Assembly (NCBI RefSeq): GCF_002294985.1
Contig: NZ_NSGE01000001.1
Span: 62,001 to 126,000, forward strand
Source: Mesorhizobium sp. WSM3862
GTDB taxonomy: Bacteria; Pseudomonadota; Alphaproteobacteria; Rhizobiales; Rhizobiaceae
Direction: 5' to 3'
Length of the DNA stretch: 64,000 nt
A program made the position numbers and the translations under genes. This document shows, piece by piece, positions 19,148 through 30,331 of this stretch; positions within the stretch are counted from its first letter, which is position 1, and every line of letters begins with the position of its first letter. The notes below the pieces were generated by a model. It ran no database searches, was not told the origin of the DNA, and was given only the letters and a program-made list of their open reading frames with translations.

Positions 19148-20194
19148 ATGGCCACCGCCGCCAGAAAAGCGCCTGCCAAGTCCAAATCCAGATCCGACGG
19201 CAAATCGTCGGCCCTTTCCACCCCCAAGCCAGCCGACTTCACCAAAGAAGAAGAGCTCTCCGCCTACCGGCACATGCTGCTCATTCGCCGCTTCGAGGAG
19301 AAGGCGGGCCAGCTTTACGGCATGGGCTTTATCGGCGGCTTCTGCCACCTCTATATCGGCCAGGAGGCCGTCGTTACCGGCATGAAGATGGCGCTGATCG
19401 AGGGCGACCAGATGATCACCGCCTATCGCGACCATGGCCACATGCTGGCGATGGATCTGTCGCCGCGCGGCGTGATGGCCGAGCTCACCGGGCGCCGTGG
19501 CGGCCTGTCGAAAGGCAAGGGCGGCTCGATGCACATGTTCTCCAAGGAGAAGCATTTCTATGGCGGCCACGGCATCGTGGGCGCGCAGGTGTCGCTGGGC
19601 ACAGGCCTGGCCTTCGCCAACCGCTACCGCGACAACAAGAATGTCTCGCTGACCTATTTCGGGGACGGCGCCGCCAACCAGGGCCAGGTCTATGAAAGCT
19701 TCAACATGGCCTCGCTGTGGAAGCTGCCGGTAATCTACATCATCGAGAACAATCGCTACGCCATGGGCACATCGGTGTCGCGCTCATCCGCCGAGACCGA
19801 CTTCTCCAACCGCGGCGCTTCCTTCAAGATTCCCGGCATCCAGGTCGACGGCATGGACGTTCGCGCGGTCAAGGCAGCCGGCGACGTCGCCGCCGAATGG
19901 TGCCGCGGCGGCAACGGCCCGCTGATCCTCGAGATGCAGACCTATCGCTATCGCGGGCATTCGATGTCCGACCCGGCGAAGTATCGCTCCAAGGAAGAAG
20001 TGCAGAAGATGCGCTCGGAGCACGACCCGATCGAACAGGTCAAGGCGCGCCTGATAGATAAGAAGTGGGCGAGCGAAGACGATCTCAAGGCCGTCGACAA
20101 GGAGGTCCGCGACATCGTCGCCGACGCCGCCGAATTTGCCCAGCACGACGCCGAGCCGGATCCGTCCGAGCTCTGGACCGACATCGTACTCTAA
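19148..20194 (+). CDS. pdhA: Pyruvate dehydrogenase E1 component, alpha subunit
   Basis: Alpha subunit of the thiamine-diphosphate-dependent E1 that decarboxylates pyruvate; 348 residues. The N terminus is Lys/Ala-rich and disordered (residues 1-30), then the catalytic fold begins at [20 protein letters not shown]. The ThDP/Mg motif runs from GDGAANQG through [17 protein letters not shown] (about residues 174-200). [11 protein letters not shown] marks the regulated-loop region. It starts the pdhA-pdhB-pdhC order, with spacers of 13 and 18 bp. The two-subunit E1 is the alphaproteobacterial/mitochondrial type, unlike E. coli AceE. Confidence 0.96.
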   Translation: MATAARKAPAKSKSRSDGKSSALSTPKPADFTKEEELSAYRHMLLIRRFEEKAGQLYGMGFIGGFCHLYIGQEAVVTGMKMALIEGDQMITAYRDHGHMLAMDLSPRGVMAELTGRRGGLSKGKGGSMHMFSKEKHFYGGHGIVGAQVSLGTGLAFANRYRDNKNVSLTYFGDGAANQGQVYESFNMASLWKLPVIYIIENNRYAMGTSVSRSSAETDFSNRGASFKIPGIQVDGMDVRAVKAAGDVAAEWCRGGNGPLILEMQTYRYRGHSMSDPAKYRSKEEVQKMRSEHDPIEQVKARLIDKKWASEDDLKAVDKEVRDIVADAAEFAQHDAEPDPSELWTDIVL

Positions 20195-20207
20195 GGAGGG
20201 CACGGAC

Positions 20208-21599
<1,392 letters not shown>

Positions 21600-21617
21600 G
21601 CCGGTCGGGAGGACAAC

Positions 21618-22982
21618 ATGCCAATCAACATCACCATGCCGGCTCTCTCGCCCACGATGGAAGAGGGCAATCTCGCCAAGTGGCTGGTCAAGGAAGGCGA
21701 TCATGTTGCGCCCGGTGACGTGATCGCGGAGATCGAGACCGACAAGGCGACGATGGAAGTCGAAGCGGTCGATGAGGGCACAGTCGCCAAGCTCGTCGTT
21801 CCGGCAGGCACCGAAGGCGTCAAGGTCAATGCGGTGATCGCCATTCTGGCAGGCGAAGGCGAGGACGCCGGTGCTGCCGCAAAGAGCGATGGCGGTGCGG
21901 CGCCCAAGGCGGAGGCTCCGAAAGCAGACCCTGCGAAGGCCGAGGCGCCCAAGGAAGCGCCGAAGCCGGCGGCCGCGCCGGCGAAGGCCGAGCCTGCACC
22001 GGTCGCCAACGGCCACGCCGGCGGCGAGCGCGTGTTCGCCTCCCCGCTTGCCCGCCGCATCGCCAAGGATGCCGGTGTCGACGTGAAGGGGCTTAGTGGC
22101 TCCGGTCCGCATGGCCGCGTGGTGAAGGCCGATGTCGAGGCGGCGATCGCTTCCGGCGGCGCCAAGGCTGCGCCTGCCGGCAAGGCTCCTGCCGGTGCGC
22201 CCGCAGGCGCTCCTGCCCCGGCGCCGAAGCCGATGTCGGACGATCAGGTGCTGAAGCTGTTCGCGGAAGGCTCTTACGAACTCGTTCCGCACGACAATAT
22301 GCGCAAGACCATTGCGCGCCGGCTGGTCGAGGCCAAGAGCACCATTCCGCATTTCTATCTGACGCTCGACTGCGAGCTCGATGCGCTGCTCGCGCTGCGC
22401 ACGCAGCTCAACGCCGCGGCCCCAATGCGGAAAACCGAGAAGGGCGAGGTCCCGGCCTACAAGCTCTCGGTCAATGACATGGTGATCAAGGCGATGGCGA
22501 TGGCGCTGATGGCGGTGCCGGACGCCAACGCCTCCTGGACCGACAACGCCATGGTCAAGCACAAGCATGCCGATGTCGGCGTCGCCGTCTCGATCCCCGG
22601 CGGCCTGATCACGCCGATCATCCGCCACGCAGACGAAAAGACGCTGTCCGTCATCTCCAATGAGATGAAAGATCTGGCAAGCCGTGCCCGCAGCCGCAAG
22701 CTGAAGCCCGAGGAATACCAGGGCGGCACCACGGCCGTGTCCAATCTCGGCATGTTCGGCGTCAAGGATTTTGCCGCCGTGATCAACCCGCCGCACGCCA
22801 CGATCCTTGCGGTCGGCGCCGGCGAGGAGCGCGCCATCGTGAAGAAAGGCGAGATCAAGATCGCGACCATGATGTCGGTGACGCTGTCGACCGATCACCG
22901 CGCCGTCGACGGCGCGCTCGGTGCGGAGCTGCTCGGCGCCTTCAAGCGCATGATCGAAAACCCGATGGGCATGCTGGTGTAG
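21618..22982 (+). CDS. pdhC: Dihydrolipoamide acetyltransferase (E2 of pyruvate dehydrogenase)
   Basis: Core of the complex, moving the acetyl group from lipoamide to CoA; 454 residues. It has an N-terminal lipoyl domain (1-78, Lys in ETDKATME), a long Ala/Pro/Lys linker, and a peripheral subunit-binding domain at about residues 136-175 (ASPLARRIAKDAGVDVKGLSGSGPHGRV). The catalytic domain runs from about 225 to the end, with the active-site DHRAVDGA near residue 425. One lipoyl domain is typical for alphaproteobacteria; E1-beta supplies another. Confidence 0.96.
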   Translation: MPINITMPALSPTMEEGNLAKWLVKEGDHVAPGDVIAEIETDKATMEVEAVDEGTVAKLVVPAGTEGVKVNAVIAILAGEGEDAGAAAKSDGGAAPKAEAPKADPAKAEAPKEAPKPAAAPAKAEPAPVANGHAGGERVFASPLARRIAKDAGVDVKGLSGSGPHGRVVKADVEAAIASGGAKAAPAGKAPAGAPAGAPAPAPKPMSDDQVLKLFAEGSYELVPHDNMRKTIARRLVEAKSTIPHFYLTLDCELDALLALRTQLNAAAPMRKTEKGEVPAYKLSVNDMVIKAMAMALMAVPDANASWTDNAMVKHKHADVGVAVSIPGGLITPIIRHADEKTLSVISNEMKDLASRARSRKLKPEEYQGGTTAVSNLGMFGVKDFAAVINPPHATILAVGAGEERAIVKKGEIKIATMMSVTLSTDHRAVDGALGAELLGAFKRMIENPMGMLV

Positions 22983-22997
22983 GAAGGGAAAAAGGCG

Positions 22998-23423
22998 GTG
23001 CGGAATTTCTTCACCAGCCTTTTCGCCTTCATTCTTTCCGGTCTGGCCGGCGTACTTGTCGTTCAAGAGCTGGCGGTCATCACCGGCGCGACAGAGGAAT
23101 GCATTCTGGTCTTCGCGGCCACGGTGATGATCGTCGTTGTGGTCACGGTCGCCTTCTTCCTCGTTCAATTCCGAGGCAAGCCGGTGCGGGCGCTCGGCGG
23201 GATGCTGTGGCTGCTGCTTGCGCTTTTCTGTCTCGGGCTGCTGGCGCTGGTGGGCTGCACGTTTTCGGTGCCGGCCGAGAGCCGGGCGACCGCAGATGAC
23301 CTTTCGATCGTTGCCGGGCTGATCCTGCCGGGCGTAGCGGCGATCATCGTGCAATGGCTGTTCGTGCGCTGGCGGCTCAAGCGCTCGGCGGCGGGGTTCG
23401 GCAGGGGTGGGGCAAGCGCATGA
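22998..23423 (+). CDS. Four-helix membrane protein of unknown function
   Basis: A 141-residue protein with four hydrophobic segments (about residues 5-28, 37-57, 67-88 and 104-122) and a basic C-terminal tail. I recognise no family. The start is a GTG at 22998 with GGAAGGG upstream. It lies 15 bp after pdhC, and its stop overlaps the start of the SGNH hydrolase (ATGA), so it seems to be co-transcribed with the pyruvate dehydrogenase genes. No conserved polar residues suggest transport. It may only be a passenger in the operon. Confidence 0.7.
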   Translation: MRNFFTSLFAFILSGLAGVLVVQELAVITGATEECILVFAATVMIVVVVTVAFFLVQFRGKPVRALGGMLWLLLALFCLGLLALVGCTFSVPAESRATADDLSIVAGLILPGVAAIIVQWLFVRWRLKRSAAGFGRGGASA

Positions 23424-24058
23424 AGACTATTCTCTGTTACGGCGACTCGCTGACCTGGGGCTACGACGCTGGCAGCCTCGGGCGCCATGCGCTGGGGGAC
23501 CGCTGGCCCAGCGTGCTCAAGACGGCGCTGGGCGACGGCATCGAGGTCATCGCCGAAGGGCTGAACGGCCGCACCACCGCCTTTGACGATCACCTCGCCG
23601 GTGCCGACCGCAACGGCGCGAGAACGCTGCCGACGATCCTTACGACGCACGCGCCGCTCGACCTGATCATCATCATGCTGGGCGCCAACGACATGAAGCC
23701 GTGGATCCACGGCAATCCCGTAGCCGCAAAGCAGGGCATGCAGCGCCTGATCGATATCGTGCGCGGCCACGACTATCCGTTCGACTGGCCGGCTCCGCAG
23801 ATTCTCATTGTCGCGCCGCCCGCGGTGACGCGCACCGAGAATGCCGAATTCAAGGAAATGTTCGCCGGCGGCGATGACGCCTCGAAGCGGCTGGCGCCGC
23901 AGTACTCTTCGCTTGCCGACGAGGCCGGCTGCGGCTTCTTCGACGCCGGCACCGTGGCGACGACCACGCCGCTCGACGGTGTCCATCTCGATGAGGAAAA
24001 CACGCGGCGGATCGGTCAGGCACTGGCCCCCCTCGTGCGTGTGATGCTTTCATTCTAA
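23420..24058 (+). CDS. SGNH/GDSL hydrolase (arylesterase-like)
   Basis: A 212-residue esterase. The block I GDSLTWGYD (about residues 8-16) carries the nucleophile Ser. Block III GANDMKP and block V DGVHLDEEN provide the Asn and the Asp-x-x-His of the triad. No signal peptide is visible, so it is probably cytoplasmic. It most resembles arylesterase/acyl-CoA thioesterase-I-type enzymes such as the M. smegmatis arylesterase. It is coupled by a 4-nt overlap to the upstream membrane protein and sits 26 bp before lpd. Confidence 0.85.
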   Translation: MKTILCYGDSLTWGYDAGSLGRHALGDRWPSVLKTALGDGIEVIAEGLNGRTTAFDDHLAGADRNGARTLPTILTTHAPLDLIIIMLGANDMKPWIHGNPVAAKQGMQRLIDIVRGHDYPFDWPAPQILIVAPPAVTRTENAEFKEMFAGGDDASKRLAPQYSSLADEAGCGFFDAGTVATTTPLDGVHLDEENTRRIGQALAPLVRVMLSF

Positions 24059-24084
24059 CCCCAAGAAAAATCAGGGAGAAACCC

Positions 24085-25530
24085 GTGGCTGAGAACTACG
24101 ACGTCATCATCATCGGCTCAGGCCCCGGCGGCTATGTCACCGCGGTGCGTTCCGCCCAGCTCGGCTTCAAGACGGCGATCGTCGAGCGCGAGCATCTCGG
24201 CGGTATCTGCCTCAACTGGGGTTGCATCCCGACCAAGGCGCTTCTGCGCTCGGCGGAGATCATGCATTATTCGGACCATCTCAAGGATTACGGCCTGAAG
24301 CTCGACGGCAAGGTCAGCCCCGACACCGCTGCCGTCGTCGACCGCTCGCGAAAGGTTTCGCTCAGGCTGAATGGCGGCGTCGCCTTCCTGATGAAGAAGA
24401 ACAAGGTCGACGTCATTTGGGGTGAGGCGAAACTCTCAAAGCCGGGTGAGATCGTCGTCTCCAAGACCGCCAAGAAGCCGATGGAGCCGCAGCCGCCGGT
24501 GCCGAAAGGCGTCAAGGTCGAGGGAACCTATACCGCCAAACACATTATCCTGGCGACCGGCGCCAGGCCGCGTGCGCTGCCGGGCATCGAGCCGGACGGC
24601 AAGCTGATCTGGACCTATTTCGAGGCAATGGTGCCGAAGGAGATGCCGAAGTCGCTGCTGGTGATGGGCTCGGGCGCCATCGGCATCGAGTTCGCTTCCT
24701 TCTACCGCACCATGGGCGCCGAGGTGACGGTTGTAGAGCTGCTGCCGGCGGTGATGCCGGTCGAGGATGCCGAGGTCTCGAAATTCGCGCAGAAACAGTT
24801 CGAGAAGCAAGGCATGAAGATCCTGCTCGAGGCCAAGGTGACCAAGGTCGAGAAATCTGCCAACTCGGTCACCGCGCATGTCGAGATGAAGGACGGCAAG
24901 GTCGAGAAGATCACCGCCGACCGCATGATCTCGGCCGTCGGCGTGCAAGGCAATATCGAGGGCCTCGGCCTCGAGGCGCTTGGCGTCAAGACGGATCGCG
25001 GCTGTGTCGCGGTCGACGGCTACGGCAGGACGAACGTGCCCGGCATCTATGCCATCGGCGATGTGGCCGGGCCGCCGATGCTCGCCCACAAGGCCGAGCA
25101 CGAGGGCGTGATCTGCGTCGAGAAGATCGCCAATATCCCGGGCGTGCACGCCATCGACAAGCTGAAGATCCCGGGCTGCACCTATTGCAGCCCGCAGGTC
25201 GCCTCGGTCGGCCTGACCGAAGCCAAGGCCAAGGCCGAGGGCAAGGACATCCGCGTCGGTCGCTTCCAGTTCGGCGCCAACGGCAAAGCCATCGCGCTCG
25301 GCGAGGACCAGGGCTTCATCAAGACCATCTTCGACAAGAAGACCGGGCAGCTGCTGGGCGCGCATATGATCGGCGCCGAGGTGACCGAGCTCATCCAGGG
25401 TTTCGTCGTGGCGATGAACTTGGAGACCACAGAGGAAGAGCTGATGCACACGATCTTCCCGCATCCGACCCTGTCGGAGATGATGAAGGAAAGCGTGCTC
25501 GACGCCTATGGCCGCGCTTTGAACGCATGA
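24085..25530 (+). CDS. lpdA: Dihydrolipoamide dehydrogenase (E3)
   Basis: FAD enzyme that reoxidises dihydrolipoamide with NAD+; 481 residues. It has an N-terminal FAD motif (GSGPGGYV), the redox disulfide in GGICLNWGCIPTKAL (about residues 39-53), an NAD motif GSGAIGIEFASFY (about 194) and the C-terminal dimer domain with the catalytic HPTLSE His-Glu. GTG start with AGGGAGAA upstream. The insert KPMEPQPPVPKG near residue 140 lengthens it slightly. It completes the pyruvate dehydrogenase gene set, separated from pdhC by two unrelated genes. Confidence 0.96.
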   Translation: MAENYDVIIIGSGPGGYVTAVRSAQLGFKTAIVEREHLGGICLNWGCIPTKALLRSAEIMHYSDHLKDYGLKLDGKVSPDTAAVVDRSRKVSLRLNGGVAFLMKKNKVDVIWGEAKLSKPGEIVVSKTAKKPMEPQPPVPKGVKVEGTYTAKHIILATGARPRALPGIEPDGKLIWTYFEAMVPKEMPKSLLVMGSGAIGIEFASFYRTMGAEVTVVELLPAVMPVEDAEVSKFAQKQFEKQGMKILLEAKVTKVEKSANSVTAHVEMKDGKVEKITADRMISAVGVQGNIEGLGLEALGVKTDRGCVAVDGYGRTNVPGIYAIGDVAGPPMLAHKAEHEGVICVEKIANIPGVHAIDKLKIPGCTYCSPQVASVGLTEAKAKAEGKDIRVGRFQFGANGKAIALGEDQGFIKTIFDKKTGQLLGAHMIGAEVTELIQGFVVAMNLETTEEELMHTIFPHPTLSEMMKESVLDAYGRALNA

Positions 25531-25632
25531 TAGACTGCTTGCGCGAGACTCAGACGCGGCAGCCGGAGGATTCTGAGGGCAAAGCAGTTCGTATCCGGAT
25601 GCATTTTCACCTGATCAAGGAGGAATTGGCAT

Positions 25633-25890
25633 ATGGACGTGAATGGCGTGGGCTGGATAGCAGCCATCATCATTGGAGGCTTGGCCGGATGGCTCGCCGA
25701 AATGGTCATGAAGAGCAACACCGGCATCCTCATGAACATCATTTTGGGTATCGTCGGCGCGATCGTTCTCAATGCGATCTTACAGGCTCTCAACATCCAG
25801 TCCTTCGGCGCCGGCTGGTTCGCGTATTTGATCACCGGTTTCATCGGCGCCTGCCTGCTGATCTTTGTCGGCCGGCTGGTACGGCGCTGA
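25633..25890 (+). CDS. GlsB/YeaQ/YmgE family stress-response membrane protein
   Basis: An 85-residue protein with three glycine-rich membrane helices (about residues 4-22, 32-51, 58-80). The pattern GLAGWLAEMVMKSNTG followed by NIILGIVGAIVLNAIL is the family signature. Such transglycosylase-associated small proteins are often induced by stress in rhizobia; a molecular role is not established. AAGGAGG lies 9-10 nt upstream of the ATG. A terminator follows at 25919. Confidence 0.9.
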   Translation: MDVNGVGWIAAIIIGGLAGWLAEMVMKSNTGILMNIILGIVGAIVLNAILQALNIQSFGAGWFAYLITGFIGACLLIFVGRLVRR

Positions 25891-25918
25891 GCCCCAGCGA
25901 AGTCCGTTATGCGAAAAT

Positions 25919-25951
25919 GGCCGTGGCGGCATGCGCCGGCGTGGCCTTTTT
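25919..25951 (+). terminator. Rho-independent terminator after the GlsB-family gene
   Basis: A 12-bp imperfect stem (outer GGCC/GGCC, two G-U pairs and one mismatch inside, loop ATGC) is followed by five T residues, about 30 bp past the stop. Confidence 0.7.
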
Positions 25952-26020
25952 CTTTATTCCGAAAAGTCCTAGATGACGCAGACAGGCGGCCGCGATGCGG
26001 GCGGCCGCGAAGGGTTCGAA

Positions 26021-26986
26021 ATGGTCACTGTTCTCGACACGATCGCCAATGCGCCGCGCCCGCGGCATCCCGAAAAGGCGCACAGGCCGGACCAGGAAGT
26101 GCTGCGCAAGCCGGACTGGATCCGCGTCAAGGCGCCGGTTTCGAAGGGTTACGCCGAGACGCGCGAGATCGTGAAGTCGCACAAGCTGGTGACGGTGTGC
26201 GAGGAGGCCGGATGCCCGAACATCGGTGAATGCTGGGACAAGAAGCACGCCACCTTCATGATCATGGGCGAGATCTGCACGCGCGCCTGCGCCTTCTGCA
26301 ATGTCGCCACCGGCATCCCGACCGCCCTCGACGCGGATGAGCCGGCGCGTGTCGCCCATGCGGTCAAGCAGATGGGCCTCAGCCACGTCGTCATCACCTC
26401 TGTCGACCGCGACGACCTCGACGACGGCGGCGCGCAGCATTTCGCCGACGTCATCCACGCCATCCGCGCCGCCGCGCCTTCAACGACGATCGAGATCCTG
26501 ACGCCCGACTTCCTGCGCAAGGACGGCGCACTTGAGATCGTCGTTGCGGCCAAGCCCGACGTCTTCAACCACAATCTGGAAACCGTGCCGTCGAATTACC
26601 TGACGGTGCGGCCGGGCGCCCGCTACTTCCACTCGATCCGGCTGCTGCAGCGCGTGAAAGAACTCGATCCGTCGATCTTCACCAAGTCCGGCATCATGGT
26701 CGGCCTCGGCGAGGAGCGGAACGAAGTGCTGCAGCTCATGGATGACCTGCGTTCGGCAAATGTCGACTTCATGACCATCGGCCAATACCTGCAGCCTTCG
26801 AAGAAGCACCATCCGGTGATCCGCTTCATCACGCCGGACGAGTTCAAGTCCTTTGAGACGATCGGCAAGACGAAGGGCTTCCTGCTGGTCGCTTCGAGCC
26901 CGCTGACGCGCTCCTCGCATCATGCCGGCGAGGATTTCGCCAGGCTGCGCGCGGCGCGCGAGGCGCAGCTCAAGAAAGCCAGCTGA
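26021..26986 (+). CDS. lipA: Lipoyl synthase
   Basis: Radical-SAM enzyme inserting two sulfurs into octanoyl groups on lipoyl domains; 321 residues. The auxiliary cluster cysteines are in [12 protein letters not shown] (about residues 58-69), the radical-SAM CxxxCxxC in CTRACAFC, and the C-terminal [15 protein letters not shown] supplies the serine that ligates the auxiliary cluster. I prefer the ATG at 26021 because relatives start MVTVLDT; an upstream ATG at 25973 would add 16 Gly/Arg-rich residues. Its substrates PdhB and PdhC are encoded a few kb upstream. Confidence 0.95.
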   Translation: MVTVLDTIANAPRPRHPEKAHRPDQEVLRKPDWIRVKAPVSKGYAETREIVKSHKLVTVCEEAGCPNIGECWDKKHATFMIMGEICTRACAFCNVATGIPTALDADEPARVAHAVKQMGLSHVVITSVDRDDLDDGGAQHFADVIHAIRAAAPSTTIEILTPDFLRKDGALEIVVAAKPDVFNHNLETVPSNYLTVRPGARYFHSIRLLQRVKELDPSIFTKSGIMVGLGEERNEVLQLMDDLRSANVDFMTIGQYLQPSKKHHPVIRFITPDEFKSFETIGKTKGFLLVASSPLTRSSHHAGEDFARLRAAREAQLKKAS

Positions 26987-26993
26987 CGCTTTC

Positions 26994-27470
26994 ATGCCGA
27001 AATTCGAAGCCACCCGCCGCGTCGCCTACACGCCGGAACAGATGTTTGCGCTGGTGGCGGATATCGAGACCTATCCGCAATTTCTGCCGCTCTGCGAGGC
27101 GCTGACGGTGCGCTCGCGCAAGGAGCGCGACGGCCGCACCATCCTCGTCGCCGACATGAGCATCGGCTACAAGGCGATCCGCGAAACCTTTACGACCCAG
27201 GTGCTGCTCAAGCCCGACGAGAACGCCATCGACGTCAAATACATCGACGGCCCGTTCAAATATCTCAGCAACATCTGGCGCTTCGATCCGGCCGATGGCG
27301 GCTGCGAAGTGCATTTCTTCATCGACTACGAATTCAAGAGCCGCATTCTCGGCGCGCTGATGGGCACGATGTTCGATCGCGCCTTCCGCATGTTTTCCGA
27401 AGCATTCGAGAAGCGAGCGAACGTGATCTACGGCGCAGCGCAAGGCACGCCTGATCCGCGGATAACCTAG
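26994..27470 (+). CDS. COQ10/RatA family START-like protein
   Basis: A 158-residue SRPBCC (START-like) protein. The opening PKFEATRRVAYTPEQMFALVADIETYPQFLPLC is the classical COQ10 start, and the C-terminal helix FDRAFRMFSEAFEKRANVIYG completes the lipid cavity. In eukaryotes and alphaproteobacteria this family binds ubiquinone and assists respiration. E. coli RatA, named a toxin, belongs to the same family, but no antitoxin partner is present here. It lies 7 bp after lipA and overlaps the convergent pncC gene by 4 bp. Confidence 0.88.
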   Translation: MPKFEATRRVAYTPEQMFALVADIETYPQFLPLCEALTVRSRKERDGRTILVADMSIGYKAIRETFTTQVLLKPDENAIDVKYIDGPFKYLSNIWRFDPADGGCEVHFFIDYEFKSRILGALMGTMFDRAFRMFSEAFEKRANVIYGAAQGTPDPRIT

Positions 27471-27949
27471 GCCAGCGCTCGCAGGCCGAGCTGCAGCGCG
27501 TGCCGGACCGTCTCGTGGCGGATGAATTCCCGCCCCTTATGACCAAACAGCTGGCACTCGACGACGACCGGCTGGCCGGCAAATGCTATCCCGAACCAGA
27601 CGAGACCCACCGGCTTTTCCGACGAGCCGCCGCTCGGGCCGGCAATTCCGGTGACCGCAAGGGAGAGGCTCGCGCGCGAATGCGTCAGCGCGCCCGCCGC
27701 CATCTCCCTGACCGTCTCACCCGAGACCGCGCCATGCGCCTCAAGCGTTGCCGCGGAGACGCCGAGCATCTCCATCTTGGCTTCGTTGGAATAGGTGATG
27801 AAGCCGCGATCGACCACGGCGGAAGAGCCGGCAATGTCGGTCAATGCTGCAATGATCAGACCGCCGGTGCAGCTCTCGGCCGTAGCCAGCATGATGCCGC
27901 GCTGCTGACAAGCCTGGAGCAGGGCGTTGGCTAATTCCGCGTTGCTCAT
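27467..27949 (-). CDS. pncC: CinA-family nicotinamide-nucleotide amidohydrolase
   Basis: A 160-residue stand-alone C-terminal CinA domain. [14 protein letters not shown] near residues 22-35 and the central [25 protein letters not shown] region are signature blocks. The family deamidates nicotinamide mononucleotide to nicotinate mononucleotide in NAD recycling. The N-terminal MoCF-like domain of full CinA is absent, as in E. coli PncC. Its ATG overlaps the stop of ispDF by 4 nt, so it is translationally coupled as the second gene of that unit. Confidence 0.9.
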   Translation of the reverse strand: MSNAELANALLQACQQRGIMLATAESCTGGLIIAALTDIAGSSAVVDRGFITYSNEAKMEMLGVSAATLEAHGAVSGETVREMAAGALTHSRASLSLAVTGIAGPSGGSSEKPVGLVWFGIAFAGQPVVVECQLFGHKGREFIRHETVRHALQLGLRALA

Positions 27950-29163
27950 GCCGGCACGTCTCCCGGATAGACGACGCTGGCCGTCGCGATCGCCGCAATG
28001 CCTTCGCCGCGCCCGACAAAGCCGAGCTTCTCGTTGGTCGTCGCTTTGATCGAAATGCGTTCCGGCGCAATGCCGAGCATCGCCGCCAGCGCCGCCGTCA
28101 TCGCCTCGCGATGCGGCCCCACCCGCGGCGCCTCGCAAATCAGCGTGATATCGGCATTGGCGATGCGCCCGCCGTGCTCGCGCACCAGCTTCGCGGCATG
28201 CTCGACGAAGATCTTCGAGGCAGCGCCCTTCCATTGCCGGTCCGATGGCGGAAAATGCGTGCCGATGTCGCCGGCGCCGCAGGTGGCGAGCAACGCATCG
28301 GTGAGCGCATGAAGCCCGACATCGGCGTCCGAATGACCGGAGAGTTTCCGGTCATAGGGGATAGTGACCCCGCACAGAGTGACGTGGTCGCCCGCTTCGA
28401 ACGCGTGCACATCATAGCCATTGCCGGTGCGGATGTCCGGAAAGCGCGGCAGCGCATTTGAGAGCCGCTGGTCGGCCATCGCGATATCCCTTGCCCAGGT
28501 GAGCTTGATGTTGTCCGGCGAGCCCTGGACGATCTTGACCGGAATATGCGCCCATTCGGCGATCGCCGCGTCGTCGGTGAACTCGCTTTTGCCGAGATGA
28601 TGCGCCTTCTCGTGCGCCGCCAGCAACGGCCAGAACGGGAAGCCTTGCGGTGTCTGCGCCGCGTGCAGGCCGGCCCTCGACACCGTCTCCTCGATCATGC
28701 CCTCGGCCGATTCCCGCTTGAGCGTGTCGGCGACGGGCAGCGCCGGCAGGGCTCCCTGGCGCTTGCCGATGGCCTCGATGGTTCGGTCGATGAGCCCATG
28801 ATCGACAAACGGGCGCACCGCATCATGCACCAGCACCTTTGCCGGCGCCTGCTCCCTCAGCGCCAAAAGTCCCAGCCGGACGGAAGCCTGGCGGGACGGA
28901 CCGCCCATGACGATGAGCGTGCGCGTAGCATTAGCTCCCGCCGCGCGCTCGAACAGCTCGCGGTCGTCGGCGTGGATCGCCACCACCACTGGCCCGACGG
29001 CTGGATGTGACAGGAATCTTTCCAGCGTATGCGCAATGACGGCGCGTCCGCCGATGCGCTGATACTGCTTCGGCCCCTCGGCCTGTCCGGCACGGGCGCC
29101 GCGGCCGGCGGCGACAATGACCACGCCGACCTTGCCGTCCGGTTTTTCACTTGTGTCAGTCAT
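27946..29163 (-). CDS. ispDF: Bifunctional IspD/IspF, MEP-pathway isoprenoid synthesis
   Basis: Fusion of MEP cytidylyltransferase (IspD, about residues 10-235) and MEcPP synthase (IspF, about 245-405), two non-consecutive steps of the non-mevalonate pathway. IspD shows the nucleotide loop GRGARAG with GPKQY and the VHDAVRPF block. IspF shows the metal site GNGYDVHAF and the SGHSDADVG block. The fusion is characteristic of many alpha- and epsilonproteobacteria. The normal IspE step is encoded elsewhere. The fusion gene is followed by pncC; dusB starts 140 bp away on the other strand. Confidence 0.95.
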   Translation of the reverse strand: MTDTSEKPDGKVGVVIVAAGRGARAGQAEGPKQYQRIGGRAVIAHTLERFLSHPAVGPVVVAIHADDRELFERAAGANATRTLIVMGGPSRQASVRLGLLALREQAPAKVLVHDAVRPFVDHGLIDRTIEAIGKRQGALPALPVADTLKRESAEGMIEETVSRAGLHAAQTPQGFPFWPLLAAHEKAHHLGKSEFTDDAAIAEWAHIPVKIVQGSPDNIKLTWARDIAMADQRLSNALPRFPDIRTGNGYDVHAFEAGDHVTLCGVTIPYDRKLSGHSDADVGLHALTDALLATCGAGDIGTHFPPSDRQWKGAASKIFVEHAAKLVREHGGRIANADITLICEAPRVGPHREAMTAALAAMLGIAPERISIKATTNEKLGFVGRGEGIAAIATASVVYPGDVPA

Positions 29164-29224
29164 GGCGAGAGGCTTAGTCGCGGCTCGCAGGGAAGGCCAG
29201 CATTTTCCAAAATGCGCCTTAATG

Positions 29225-29302
29225 TGACGTCATTGCGCGTTGCACAATGGCTTGCATCTGGCTACACAATGTGCAGCAATCGAATATGCTTGGTTTTTGT
29301 GC
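29225..29302 (+). promoter_or_regulatory. Possible NtrC-autoregulated leader of dusB-ntrBC
   Basis: The leader contains TGCAC at 29241, TTGCA at 29252 and GTGCA at 29271, half-sites like the TGCAC-N-GTGCA words bound by NtrC. The dusB(ORF1)-ntrB-ntrC operon is known to be NtrC-autoregulated in rhizobia. Spacing does not match the ideal 17-bp site, so the assignment is tentative. Confidence 0.35.
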
Positions 29303-30331
29303 ATGCCTGAATTGACCACATTGGCTTCGCCGCTCGACGTCGGCGGCGTAAGGATACGCAACCGCGTGTTCCTGGCGCCGATGTCCGGCATAACCGACGA
29401 GCCGTTCCGTCAGCGTGCGCATGCGCATGGTGCCGGGCTGGTCGTGTCGGAAATGGTGGCGAGCGGCGAACTGGCCAAGGGCAGGGCCGGCTGCGATCTG
29501 CGCATCCGCCATTCCGGGCTGCCCGTCCATATGGTGCAGCTTGCTGGCCGCGAGGCAGCGCACATGGCCGAGGGCGCGCGAATCGCGGCGGGCGAGGGCG
29601 CCGACATCCTCGACATCAACATGGGCTGCCCGGCAAAGAAGGTGACGGGCGGCTATGCCGGCTCGGCGCTGATGCGCGATCTCGATCACGCGCTCTCGCT
29701 GATCGAGGCGGTGGTCGGTGCGGTCTCGGTGCCGGTGACGGTCAAGATGCGGCTCGGCTGGGACGAAAGCGCGCTCAACGCGCCGATGTTGGCGCGCCGC
29801 GCCGAGCTGGCCGGCGTGCGCATGGTGACCGTCCACGGCCGCACGCGCTGCCAGTTCTATCAGGGTAAGGCCGATTGGCGCGCCATTGCGCGCGTCAAGG
29901 AAGCGGTCTCGATCCCGGTGGTGGCCAATGGCGATGTCGGCTCGCCGGAAGAGGCTGCGACGATCCTGGATCAATCAGGCGCCGACGCGGTGATGATCGG
30001 CCGTGCCCATTACGGCGCGCCGTGGACCGCCGGCAGCATCGCGGCAGCCGCCGCTGGCATGTCTGCAACCGATATTCCCCAAACGCCCCAGACGCTCGCC
30101 GACTACGTGGTTGCGCATTACGAGGACATGCTCTCGCTCTACGGCGTCGAAAGCGGGCTTCGCCAGGCGCGCAAGCATCTCGGCTGGTATCTGGACAGCC
30201 ACGCGACTGGTGTTTCGGCGGAACGGCGCAAGCATATCCTCACTTCCGTCGAGCCGGCTGAAGTGATCGCCGGGCTGCGTCAAGCCTTCACCGAAAGCGC
30301 GGCATCGCCAGAACTGCGGAGCGCGGCATGA
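29303..30331 (+). CDS. dusB: tRNA-dihydrouridine synthase B (NifR3)
   Basis: FMN enzyme reducing specific uridines of tRNA to dihydrouridine; 342 residues. The TIM-barrel signatures are [13 protein letters not shown] (about residues 23-35), [14 protein letters not shown] with the catalytic Cys, [15 protein letters not shown] and [10 protein letters not shown]. In alphaproteobacteria this gene, formerly nifR3 or ORF1, heads the ntrBC operon, as here (4-nt overlap with ntrB). The ATG at 29303 fits the conserved N terminus; an upstream in-frame start at 29240 adds unsupported residues. Confidence 0.94.
   Translation: MPELTTLASPLDVGGVRIRNRVFLAPMSGITDEPFRQRAHAHGAGLVVSEMVASGELAKGRAGCDLRIRHSGLPVHMVQLAGREAAHMAEGARIAAGEGADILDINMGCPAKKVTGGYAGSALMRDLDHALSLIEAVVGAVSVPVTVKMRLGWDESALNAPMLARRAELAGVRMVTVHGRTRCQFYQGKADWRAIARVKEAVSIPVVANGDVGSPEEAATILDQSGADAVMIGRAHYGAPWTAGSIAAAAAGMSATDIPQTPQTLADYVVAHYEDMLSLYGVESGLRQARKHLGWYLDSHATGVSAERRKHILTSVEPAEVIAGLRQAFTESAASPELRSAA

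Noticed and set aside
26994..27470. Toxin-antitoxin function for the RatA-family protein
   Set aside because: No antitoxin gene is adjacent, and the sequence is the COQ10-like type next to lipA, so ubiquinone binding is the better reading.
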